The notes beneath the pieces are model-generated. The model saw only the letters and a program-made list of their open reading frames with translations. It was not told the origin of the DNA and did not search any database. From Didymodactylos carnosus (taxonomy: Eukaryota > Rotifera > Eurotatoria > Philodinida > Philodinidae), in contig CAJNOQ010001701.1 of NCBI GenBank assembly GCA_905250885.1, positions 1 through 29,239 on the forward strand: a DNA stretch of 29,239 bases, written 5' to 3'. The stretch's first letter is position 1. Every line of letters begins with the position of its first letter. A program made the position numbers and the translations under genes. Positions 11,134 to 22,561 of the stretch are shown here, in pieces.

Positions 11134-14100
11134 ATAAAAATTTCACTATTTCATTTCAGATATAGTCTCTATGTGATTTCATTTTGATATAACGAAGGAT
11201 TAAAAAAAACAAAAAAAAACAGAAAAGAAATGAAAAAAGTTTTTCGGAGAATAGACTGTCTGATAGAAAACGGAAGAAGAAAAAATAGGGAAAAGAAAAG
11301 ATTCTTATGTCCTTAAGCTATATTACAGTCATTTACACTTAAACGATAAAAAAAAAATTTTTTATGTAAAATAAAAAAACAAAAACGAATTTCTGATAAA
11401 AACCACTATTAGCTCTTGATCAAGGATAATAACGTACTATAAACTCTCAAAAGATGTGTAGATATTGTATATTTGACTATTGAATTGATTGTGCACTTTA
11501 AAAAAAAAAGAACGACAAATGTGATTTCCCATACGGGCTAATATAAAAGGAAAATCGTTTACATACAAAATTTTCTTTCTATATTTTTGATTTATTGTTC
11601 ATACAAAGTAAATATCAGAGATAGTTAAATATAATAAACTATAATCGAAACATATTCTTTTGAACACAAAATACAGTGAGTAAAATTCATTCAAAGAGGA
11701 AAAATGCTTTTTTTTTTTTTTTGTTGCCTCCTCATTTCTAATATCAAGATTAAAAACATTCGTTTTTCAAATGAATAATTTGTGTTTCCAGAAGCCCATT
11801 TATTTAGATATATATATATATATATCTAGACCAACAAAAAGAAATACAAATAGAAAAGCAATTTTTTGTCTCATTATAACCTAAATGTTGTACAAGAGGT
11901 ATAGTACGTTCTTATAGTAGAAAGAAAAGGATATGTGTAAAATGTGTGAAATGTCTGTAGATTATATAAACGAGAAATGATTATGATCAGTGTTTATTTT
12001 GTCATATAAAAAAAACACACAGAAAATTTTTGTATATTTTTTTTTCTTCGATGAATGATTATTAGTTTTGACATTTTATTTTTCTGACTTTAGATCGTTA
12101 AAAATGATACAAAAAAAATATTTTTCATTAATCTTATAAATTTTACCTTCATGAAATTGTCTACAGTATGAGATGATAGTAAAAAAAATCTAGAAATTTC
12201 TAATTTTTTTTTTTGTTTTTTTGAATATATGAAAAAAATATTTTTCAAATAATAAAAAATTTTTATTCTCAATTCTCGAATGACTTAGGCTAATCATTTT
12301 TTTGCATGCATAGAAGGATTAAATCAATTTTTTCTACTCTATATAGTAAAATTGTATCCTTTTTCAAATATAATATATTTCAATTTTTAAATAATGCAGC
12401 TGTCATTAAGAACATGTATTGATATACTTGATTGAAATAGATGACAACTAAAGAAAATATCATGAAAAATTTATATTGGAAGATAAAAAAAAACTAGACC
12501 ATTTTCACATTCTACTGATAAGACGACCATTAATTATTATTACATAGTATATATATGATGTCAACATATGTTAGCCCCAAAACACCGATCTTATGGCAAA
12601 TTAATAGTTGAAATAATCACGTATAATTGTGTGTTTTATGCGTATGAAGGTAAGAAAATAAAAAACAATAGTATGGATAGTCAATTTTTTTAAATTATAT
12701 TTATAATTTTAGTATTTAAAAACATATTACAACTATTCATTTCATAAATAAAAAATCAATTTGTCTATGATTATCATCTTTTGTAAAAAGTAATAAATAC
12801 AAAAATTTATACTTACATATATCTGATTTATTATTATACTTAAATTTGTGATCCATGATCAAAGATTATTGAAATAAAATATACACATTTTTTTTTATTT
12901 TCACTTCATATATTTAACTTCTGCTCAACGACAAATCAAAAAAATATATAATGTCTATTTGAACTCTTACTATTACATAAATGCAACCTTTACTATTTAT
13001 AGGATATGTTGTCTATAAAAATTTAAAGTTACATTTACCTTCTCGTTTGTTTGAATATTAAACATGAGAGCATACAAATATATACATACACACACACGAC
13101 TAATTTTAAAAACAATTGTATATTGATGAAGAACTTTTGCCTATATAAAAATGATTCCAGGTGATTATTAAATATAATGGTGAAAACGTGCATACGATCA
13201 AAAAACATCAAAACACTTTCACAACTGTCTCAACAGTCATTCTCAAGGTTTAAAAAGAAACTAACAGATACTCATAATTTTCGTATCATGTATAAGTGTT
13301 TATTTATATGAGCAGTAAATCCAGTAAACATTCATGATTTCTTTTTATAGTAATTGTAGTAGTATGTCATCTATTGATAGATATTTTTGAAGGTTTTAAA
13401 TTAAAAAGAAAACACTAAAAAACAATCTATTCTTGTAGTTTGAATTTTTCGACCTTTTTTTTTTTTTTGTCTAAATCAATAAGTTAACTTTCATATTATG
13501 TTAATCATATAGATGAACAAAAAAAACATCCTCATGAAATTAAATAGTATTTTATCAAGGTTATAGAGTAATTCATCGAAAAAAAAAAAAAAAAAATTTC
13601 TTTCTCCCTATATATTATCTATTACTGTTAGTTTACGTACGTGTTGATTCCCAATAGAAAATAATTTCTTTTTTCTTTTATAAATAAATAACTGGCAGAT
13701 GAAATAAAAATTTTTAGCTAGAAGTTATAAGTGTGCATGATATTATTCTTTTATATATAAACCGACCGTATGTTTAAATTTAGTCACACATATTTTATAT
13801 CCATTAATAATTATTATACTCTTTTTTCTTTTTTTTTTTCTCGTCATATTTAAATCAATCAAAAACAACTAAGATCCATTACAAAGTGTTCGGTTTTTTC
13901 TTATTGATAGTTTGAGCTGCCTCCTATAAGCAAGAATGGAAGAAGAAATAAATATATTGTGTGTATATGTGTCTAATGTCGATGATTTGCATCAAAGAGA
14001 GAAACAAAAAAAAGGAAGAGCAAACTGTATGAAAAAGTAGCAGCACTATTCGACCTTGAATGTAAATTATTTTTAGCCCACATAATATCAATCATGGAAT

Positions 14101-15481
14101 TAGAGATAATAAAAACATCACACTATTAAAAACAACATTTTGAACGTGACACACAACATATTTTTATATCAAGAGAAATTAAAATAAAAATATTTCAACA
14201 ATTTTTTGACGATGTGATCGTTTTTAATAAGTACTTAATCAAGAATATCCATATATCTAGAAATTGACTACTGTGAGAATATATGAATAAAAAGTAATCA
14301 TTATAAATTTATTTTACTCTTAGATGAATAGTATTTTCAATCTTTTTTAAAACTATTATATATCTTATGAGATAATTATTTTCTCAGACATAAAAATTTA
14401 TTTTATAAATTGTTAGTAAAGAACATCATTTCTAGATACATTTTATCTAAATATAATGATTTTCTAAGTTAAAAATCGTTACTAAAAGTTTAAAACTGAG
14501 ATTTAATGAATTGAATTAGTAATACAGAATCAGTTACTAAGAATCACGGCCACACTAACCGTCATATAATGTTGAAAAAAAAAGTCAACAATTGACGTAC
14601 ACTTGATTCATACTTTTTTTCTTTTTTCTATATTTTAAAAATTTAATTGAGTAGTAAAACAAAACAGTCTTCCTTTTTTTTTTTTTTTTTACTTCTCAAA
14701 CTAACACACAAAAGAACACTATATAAATATATATATAGTAAATGATTTCTTATGTCTGTATGTCAAGCGTATTAAAAAGATTTTCTGATTATTTTTCTTT
14801 TCTGCAATAGTATCAGAAAAAAAAATAATATATATTAGTCAGCAAATCTACTTTAGTGAGTATATTTTATATCAAAAAAATTAGATAAAATGCATATAAC
14901 TCGAAGATATATAGATATATACAAATCAACAAATTAAAATGGACAGTTCAAATAAAGTAAAAATTGAATGACTTGAAAAGAAGTAAAATATATTTACGTT
15001 TATTTTGATGCATAGTTATTCTCAACATAAATGATACTTTGAAACATTTCGACGTAGCAAATTTAGATATTTATAAATATTTGAAATTTTTTAATTCAAT
15101 ATTATAGTTAAACGTTGTTCATAAAAGAGAATTTTTTTATTCTAAATAAAACGAGTTAATCATTTTTTTTGACTCTCTATTCTTTTGTGAAAATTAAATT
15201 TTCAAAAAAAAAAAAAAAAAAAATGTATAAGATGATTCGGGTTAAATTCTACTACAAAATTTTTTTTTAAAATTACGTACGTGTATACTGTTGACAAATT
15301 TGTTGTGAAGATTAATAATTATTATTATTCAATTTAGATATCACCATTATCCTCATTAAAATAGTAGCAGGTGGTAGAATAAGTTTATGTAATACGAGTA
15401 TAATATTGTTCTATTTATAAAAGAACAGCATGTATATGTTGAAAGATGAGTTATTACATCAACATAGAAAAGTGTCAATGC

Positions 15482-15523
15482 TTTATTATTATTATTATTA
15501 TTATTATTTTTTTTTTTTTTTTA
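15482..15523. repeat. (TTA)n microsatellite followed by a T run
   Basis: About eight TTA units pass directly into a run of T. They form the Tyr/Phe run in an overlapping open frame that is not a real gene. Confidence 0.95.
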
Positions 15524-15724
15524 TCAAAAATTATTCATCACATAAATTTGTCATTAAGAAACAACAACAAACATTGAATTTACTATTAAATAGAACATGT
15601 TTGTCTAATAAACAGTGAGACTTACCGTAATAATTGTTGGTATATTTGTATTTTAAAGAAACAAAATATATTCAGTCGTTCATTCTATTCATTTTAATCG
15701 AGAGATATAGAGACTCTTTCTTTT

Positions 15725-15790
15725 TTCTTCTTCTTCTTCTTCTACTTCTCTTTTCTTTCTCTTTTTTTTGTTTTTTTTTTTGTTTTTTTT
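15725..15790. repeat. (TTC)n and T-rich pyrimidine tract
   Basis: Six TTC units at about 15727-15744 followed by runs of T and CTTT; a pure pyrimidine stretch on the plus strand interrupted by only a few purines. Confidence 0.85.
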
Positions 15791-16871
15791 TTTATTCAAT
15801 CTAATCCATACATGTCAATGTCTAGTCAATAGTTTCTCTCTCATATACATACGTGTTTGTTGAAGGTTTTTTTTCGCTTTGTGATATATATATATAAATT
15901 ATTATTTATTATTCTAATATGTGTGTGTTTTTTAGTAGAAAAAAAAAAAATAAAAATAAAAAAAATATTAATGTTTCTTCCTTACATATGCTAAAATTTA
16001 TGCGGTTTAAGAAAAAACAGGAAAAAAAATACCACAGAAAATAAAAGAAAGAAAAAAGAAAGTTACTTTTATTATGATTAAAATAGAAAAGTGCTCTCCG
16101 TTTACCTTTTGTGTAGAGCGAAGAAGAAAAGAAGCCAAATAAAGAAAAATTAAAGTACTACTAACAAATTTGTCTGTTTTAACTCTTAATGTACATAAAT
16201 ATATCTACATTAGACAGATCTTCTGATTAAGTTCAAGAAACCATACAAGAAAATAAGAAGTACAAGTATAATCTAGTCCAATCAATATTATATTAGAAAT
16301 TCAAATTTGAAAATAGACTACAATATATATCAAATAGAATATTGGTGAGCAGTTTCCCCGATAATATAAATCATATATATCAGGTACGATATATAGTGTA
16401 GTACTCGAATTTAAAGACTCTATTTACACTATACTTTTTTAGATGCTCAATTGAAACGGAAAAGATTATCTTTTCTTTTTCTTTTTTTTGCAATGAAGAA
16501 TGACAACTAATTCCATGAGGTAAAACACTCTAAATGCACTTAATGAATTTTTTCTTCTATTGTTGTGTTCAGTGTTGGTGTGAACAGTTACAATGTACTC
16601 AATATAAAACTAAGTTTTAAAAATGTTTATATAATTGCTATGCGAAACGTGAGAGAATGCTTTAAAAAACAAATTGATTCATTTCAAATTTTCGCATGAT
16701 ATTTTCTAATCAGACATAAAATTTACATTTGATTGATGTATCGAACAGACAATATGAATTATATTTGGAATTATATTTGGATACATTTTATATTTATCTA
16801 TGATGTTTTTCACAAAATCGGACATGATATTACAAAAACTCTTTATTGTAATCAATTACTCTGTATAAAAA

Positions 16872-17229
16872 AAAAGGGAATAAAGAAGTGCAACCATATC
16901 TAAACTCTTTTAGATTTCATAGAAGAAAAGGTACGGTACGAAATCCGTTTAAATGCATAAATTCTGTCCATTTTTTTTTCTGAGCAACCATTAGACCATT
17001 TCAACAGCTTAGAAGTACTGTCATAGTATAGGGTGGCGAAAACTAAGCCAAAAACATACCTGAAACTTTTGTAATTTTCGATTTTTCACGAGGAAATCAT
17101 GAGAAAAAAACAGAACCAATAAGCAAATGATCAGTCGTTTCAATACAATTAAAACGGTTTCGTGCCGTACCTTTTCTTCTACGAAACCTAAAAGGGTTTA
17201 GAAATGGTTGCACTTCTATATTCCCTTTT
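16872..17229. mobile_element. MITE with about 80-bp terminal inverted repeats
   Basis: The left arm (16872-16953) and right arm (about 17147-17229) are inverted copies at nearly 90 percent by eye. Shared blocks include AGAAGTGCAACCAT and AGAAGAAAAGGTACGG. The interior is about 190 bp with no ORF, so the element is non-autonomous. Just outside the right arm, the block CCTTTTAGGTTTC of the right arm is repeated in direct or inverted form (17223-17236), which blurs the right border. I could not identify a clean target-site duplication or assign a superfamily. Confidence 0.8.
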
Positions 17230-17854
17230 AGGTTTCATACACAAATCTGTTTTTTTTTAGAGAATAGGATGCTGCAATAGGCATTCTCGACTATATTATT
17301 AAAGTAAAGACTAACGAATTTCAGATATTTATTCTTCTCAAAATAATCCATGTACTATAAAAAAATAGTAGTAGTAATATTAACGGAGAGACAACGGAAT
17401 AATGAAGTATAACATAAAAGCTCACACTATGTCCTATATACTATAGTAAAGTGAAAAAATAAATTAACGATTTTTTTTCTGCTTATTGTTTTTTGAAAGA
17501 TCGAGCATGGCAACAGAGTAGGGAGCATGCATGTCCCTAAAGGCCTTATTATAACAGTGTCAGCTAAGTACTTTTGAAGAGTCTAGTACCCTCAAGGTTT
17601 TATTTCAGAATAGGATTAAATAGACTTTTTCGATATTAGAGACGCTTGTTTTGAGTACCATTCTTATAGGCAGTTTGTTATTCGTTTTCTGGTTCTATAC
17701 TAATCACTAATTCATTTTGTAAGAAAATCTTGATATTTGATGAGATGTTTTCTTAAAATATTCTCAAATATCACTTTTTCTTTCTCACTCCTCCTGTTTT
17801 TCTGTATATAATAAATACAAGGAATAAACTCATAATAATACAAAGTCTTACATG

Positions 17855-17960
17855 ACTGACTTGAGTCAGTTTTTCGAGTTTACTAGTTTTTCGCTTTGAA
17901 TTTGAGTCTAAGTCATAGAAAAATACAACTCGAGTCTAAGTCGTGACTCTAACTCGTTCA
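17855..17960. repeat. Cluster of GAGTC/GACTC words
   Basis: ACTGACT-TG-AGTCAGT forms a near-perfect palindrome at 17855-17870. The phrase GAGTCTAAGTC occurs at about 17904-17914 and again at 17932-17942, followed by GTGACTCTAACTCG. It resembles a decayed short-period repeat. Confidence 0.55.
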
Positions 17961-19844
17961 TCTCTCAGCAATAATGCGTGAAATAATAATTGACAATGGT
18001 TAATAACAAACACAATTTTTGTACAATACTCCGCTATATTCCGTTTCTTTCCACTTTATGTTGCACTTATTTTTTACAGAGACAATCTTTTATGGCGATG
18101 CAAGTTTATGGTGCAGAGATTTAGTATTTCTGAATTAGTTTTTGATACATTTCGTTTTAGGGCAGAGAGCAAATGAATAGACTCGAATTTGTCATATTTT
18201 CGTCCCCACGGACGCATCAAAACCTCTTTCTTCTCTAATTTAAAAAAGTGAGTTCAAATAAGACTATGAGACAGAGCGCACATACGCGAAATTTAATCGA
18301 TAAACAATGACAGAGAAAAATTAAATGAACATTAACTGGAGATTCAGGGTTTTAAACTGAATATAATGATGGAAACCTATATAATCCAAATTCGAGACAA
18401 TGAGTAAATATTTAATCACCTCTAAAACAAGCAAAGTTTATTAGTTATCGTTACAAATGTATATAGGACTACGAAACCAAAACTAATTTAATCTAGAAAC
18501 TATATTTTATTGAAGGAAAAATTACTATTTAGAATAAGAAAACATTCTAATTATCTTCAACATTATGTCATCTGGTACTCTTACCCGCACTTCGAGGATA
18601 GTGGAAATGTTCCGTCCTTTCGAGTAATAACAATGTAAAACTGCAACAAAGAACCGCATTGCCATCAAGAATTTATTTTCGAATCTGGCGAGAATTAGAA
18701 GGATGAGCGAGCAAAGAAGATACTTTTAATTTTAATGATCAGAACCGTGTCAGGATGATCTGTAAAACATATCTCAATTTCACTAATGATGAATAATTTC
18801 CAGTACCGAAAAGTTCTGGGCTAAAATATCTAAAGCAGAATAATAAACAAGTAGTGGATAGATCATCTAATATTAGAAAATTCACAGCTCACTCAGAAAC
18901 ATCAGGACAAATTGGAAACTTCAAGATAATATTAGTTTTATCTGTTTAACGTAATTATATGATTAAAAGGAATTGAAAACATTGTTTCGATACGAAAGTT
19001 TTCTGGAAAACCTTTTAAAAACTGCGTGGTAACTCTGATTTTCATAAAACTCGGTTTTCATCTTGTTCTTGAGCTCTAATCTAAAACTAAACATTGTCAT
19101 CAGATTTAGTGTGGTTTGACTACTTATGTTCTATGCAGCTCTAAGACTACCTGAAGTCACCTAATACCAGTCGTGAGACTTAAAAAAAACCTGGATAGAA
19201 GATATTATCGCAAACAGGATGTTTTATTCTGTGCTATCTGGCTGTACTTCAATGAAAAGAGCGTAAAAACTGAATAAAATGCAGATTTCAGTTATGTCTA
19301 CCTATTAAGCACAAACTCAATTGGTATTTGGGTATGTGAGTAGTATGTGTACCGTATTTTTTCCGGTATTGATATCGCTGTTTCTCACTTGGTATACAGC
19401 CTAGTAAAAGCCCTATGAGTTTCCTGACAGGATCCGAGACGTATCCTACCAGTATTCTACTAATTGCGCTTTAATTCCTTAGAATCCCAACAATCCTCAA
19501 GTACAATCGATGATTGCAGTAACGAGCTGAATGAAGGGTAAATAATTTATGTGTGTTAACTAACACTGTCACTTGTACAATCGTCTCTAAAATGTTGCAC
19601 TGTTTATCATTTTTTTGGAACGATCGATTTTATATATGGGCAGGACTTGAATAATCAATGGCGAAGTAGTGATTGCAGCTAAATTTTGACTCATTTTAAT
19701 TATTTCGATTATGAGCTTCCGAATATTACATATTCATCGTCATATATAGTGGAAAACATAGAGGAACAAGAAGAGAAAACGCACAATTCAACGGATAGTA
19801 TTTGAAAAGAGTAAAATTACCATGCATATATATGTACATGTATT

Positions 19845-19862
19845 AGAGAGAGAGAGAGAGAG
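19845..19862. repeat. (AG)n microsatellite
   Basis: Nine AG units in a row just after a short TA-rich palindromic tract. Confidence 0.95.
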
Positions 19863-20115
19863 AATAGAGCAGAAACGACGATAATATTCTGTCTATTTTG
19901 ACTAAATGAGACTGCCACTAAATGAATATAAAATTTTCGAGTGTTCTTTCTTTTTTTACTATGTGTACTGATGTAACTTTCGGGAAAGAGATATGGAGTG
20001 GTACGAAACGCTCTGTTCTATTAAATCTCGGTGTCTTTGGATCTAATGACTAATGACTCTTCCACTAATAGGCGATACGGTTTATTATCGGATTCAATAA
20101 TAAAGATGTTCTTCC

Positions 20116-20361
20116 TCACGATCGGCTGATTATTGAGTTAAAACCGTTTTTTACAAATTCCCTGTTCGAATACGACTGCTCCGTTTCAAAGTCAGTTGTG
20201 GATTGTTGAGATACTGTTTGACCTGTTGACTTCCTTTTACTAGATAGACTACCCGTCAGGTCTATCACTGCTTTGTCAACATCTTTCTCATGTTCGGTAG
20301 TACAACGAATAGTTTGTTTAACAGATTTTTTCGATGTATTCTTCCTCTCAAGTTTTACCAT
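20116..20361 (-). pseudogene. C-terminal remnant of the Penelope-like polyprotein with GIY-YIG debris
   Basis: This 81-codon frame contains KKSVKQTIRCTTEHEKD, which matches the stretch following the YIG motif of a GIY-YIG nuclease. The preceding YIEK is in a neighbouring frame just upstream, so a frameshift separates them, and G of YIG is replaced by E. The last 50 residues are Ser/Thr/Lys-rich and not recognisable. The call rests on position after the RT and on short motifs only. Confidence 0.6.
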
Positions 20362-20651
20362 TAAATTTTCTACATAACATCTAAGGATTGATGATTATGT
20401 AAACGGTCTTTTACCGGAAAAAAATCAGTATCAGGTGTTTTCTAAGTTACTCGCAATTTCGAAAATTAATCATTATTTTGAACGATGACTTTTAGTTGCC
20501 AGGCGCGCTTATTACTCGGTTTTTCTACACAAGATAATTCAATATAACGAAGTTTAATATTTTTATCTGATGTTGGATCCAGACCTTGTATGGTAGAGAA
20601 ATTGTCACTTCGTTTATAATATTTATTTAACTGATTAGCAATGATAGAGTT

Positions 20652-21560
20652 TTATAAATGGTATTGGATCGGGCTAATCGATTCAAATTCTTTATGCATT
20701 AGTTCATTAGTGATAGTTCTATTCACTAGTTCTGAGACAGTCATTATTTTATACGATTTAGGTACACGACTTTGCCATTTTATCATAAGATTTGTAGCCT
20801 TCTTTTTTTTCCTACATATACTCGTAATGAAAATACCATTATCACGCTCAATGAGCACATTAAGAAATGGAATTTGTCGATTTTACTCTTGTTCAAATGT
20901 GAACTTGACTGATTGATGAAATGCACTGATCTTATTTAAAATAATCTTTTCATCAATATCATTTTCGACGAGTGTAAAGGTGTTGTCGACATCTCTTCTC
21001 CACGCTAATAATTTATCACCATTCGTTTTGGGGATATCTAATATAAGGACGTCCTTATATTCAGCCTCGGAGTTTGTCATGAATATTTCAGTAAATATTG
21101 CTGCGAGAGGGGATCCCATCGACACTCCGTCGATTTGTTCATAGTAATAATAAAACGAAAGAGGGTTTCCATAAGTGGCATAGTTAAGAAATTTTCTAAA
21201 ATAGATTTCTGGTATAATTGGTCTCATTTTTTGATCAATGCAGTATAACTTGTTACAAATTATATCAATAGGTTCTTCAGTAGGAACGTTCGTGAATAGA
21301 TTTTCAATACCGAAGCTAATCATTTTATGTTTTGCCTGATGAAGATTTGATCTAAGAAAGATTAATAACTCATAGGTATTTTTCAGTGAGTATTTACTTC
21401 TACTCCGTGTATCAACAATAGTAGCTAAATACTTAGCTAATTCATAGTTATATGACCATATACAAGAGATTATAGATCGTATTGGCATCACGACTTTATG
21501 AGTTTTCAGAAGGCCATATAACCTAGTTGGTATCGAGCCAACTGATCTAATTCTGTTGTA
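20652..21560 (-). pseudogene. RT core of the Penelope-like element, one in-frame stop
   Basis: One open frame of 303 codons interrupted by a single TAA at 20885-20883. Upstream of the stop are the finger/palm motifs; downstream in the same frame is NVLIERDNGIFITSI, the usual continuation after the catalytic palm in this family. The active-site motif at 20993-20982 reads DVDN within WRRDVDNTF instead of the expected Y-x-D-D. Two active-site substitutions plus a stop show long inactivity or relaxed selection. Minor neighbouring open frames on the plus strand are shadows. Confidence 0.85.
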
Positions 21561-22561
21561 CTATGGTTCGATGATATAACCGAATCATATAAATATATTT
21601 GTCAATGAATTTTCTCTAGTTATAGTCGGATCTCTGTCCAATCATTTAAACTTCGTATGAAATAGTGTTGACTTTATCGACGTAGTCTGATTTATTGAGA
21701 ATAACAACATCACGTCCTTTATCAGATCTAGCAATATAGATACTTTCATCATTGGGTAAAGTGCCTAATATGTTGTTGTCCTCTCGAAACTCATTCTTCT
21801 GAAACATTGCTGTACGATAAAAGAATTTTTTCGTAGCGCTTCTCAGATGCTACGGCTAATTGTGGGTTTTAAAGTACACAATCTCCTTGCTGAAGATCCA
21901 GCTTCAGAATCAACATCCTGTTATGTAAAATCTATTAGTTCATTACGCATTACGTATTCCAAACGCATAATGAAACAACCACTCACTGTCAGAAATAGTC
22001 TCGTTCCAGTTCACTTTTGGCTCACGTATGTAGTTCAAACCTTTACTCAGCACATTCGGTTCAGCGGTAGTTAATTTTGGATGTGACAAGTTCGTTACAG
22101 TAGAAATATCAATAGCATTATTTTTACTTTGAATGGAACCAAGTCACGATTTGACTTTCTTCACATGTCTTTCTTTCTTCGCGTTACTTTCATAATCTCG
22201 GATTTCGGTCATAATTTCAGTGATTTTTGAAAAAATATTGACAGTGCAGCAAAACTAAACAAATTTTCCGTTCACTGCTTTAATCGAGTATTATGCTTGA
22301 AATCCTCAATTTTATTTGAAATCTCTTCATCTGATAATATCAATTGACATTTTTTTGTATTGTTTTGTCTTAAGAAATCTTGAAATAGATGTTTTAAAGT
22401 GAAGAAAGTTAGGAATAATCTATGAGTTTTGCGTCTGGTCAGAATAGTAAATTATTTAATAAACGCGCATATTTCATAATTTATTTTTCGTAATTTTGAT
22501 AAATTTTATAAGTTGCCAGATCGAAATACTGCTTGATCATTTTTTCGCATTCTTCTGACAT

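Larger units (their letters stand above)
8262..16871. other. Very AT-rich gene desert, about 8.6 kb
   Basis: No ORF here shows coding character. The longest open frames run through simple repeats or homopolymer runs. The DNA is dominated by A or T runs of 8-18 bases, for example near 9969, 10032, 11710, 13579, 14678 and 15205, and by TA-rich tracts. I see no tRNA or rRNA genes and no tandem array of long units. Its first part should contain the MMP promoter, but I cannot point to a convincing core element. It could equally be a long 3' UTR or intron of a gene outside the window. Confidence 0.6.
17230..20115. other. Intergenic region without a recognisable gene
   Basis: The base composition becomes less extreme from about 17500 onward, yet I find no convincing coding exon. 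A short minus-strand frame near 18560-18670, followed by a GTAAGA donor-like site, has no recognisable family. The region holds the GAGTC-type cluster (17855-17960) and a GA microsatellite. Confidence 0.5.
20116..22561 (-). pseudogene. Degenerate Penelope-like retroelement (RT plus GIY-YIG remnant)
   Basis: Remains of one long Penelope-like polyprotein lie in order on the minus strand. An N-terminal piece (22561-22481) starts with ATG. A charged segment leads into an LSKGLNY block near 22050. The block ARSDKGRDVVILNKSDY follows at about 21770-21670. The RT core (21560-20652) contains RLYGLLKTHK and DGVSMGSPLAAIF, both typical of this RT family. Then come an RT thumb-like stretch and FFPVKDRLH near 20410. 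Last is a frameshifted GIY-YIG remnant (YIEK in one frame, KQTIR and EHEKD in the next) at about 20345-20290. Several stops and frame changes interrupt it. The catalytic YVDD position reads DVDN, so it cannot encode active RT. Element borders, pseudo-LTRs and a 5' truncation were not resolved. Confidence 0.85.

Noticed and set aside
11809..11830. (AT)n palindrome as a structured element
   Set aside because: A simple TA microsatellite is palindromic by nature and is not evidence of a site.
18560..18670. Short minus-strand coding-like frame followed by a GTAAGA donor-like site
   Set aside because: About 35 codons with no partner exon or family found; a donor-like site alone is not enough.
20641..20916. 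91-codon plus-strand frame
   Set aside because: It is antisense to the RT core of the Penelope-like element, whose family motifs fix the minus strand.
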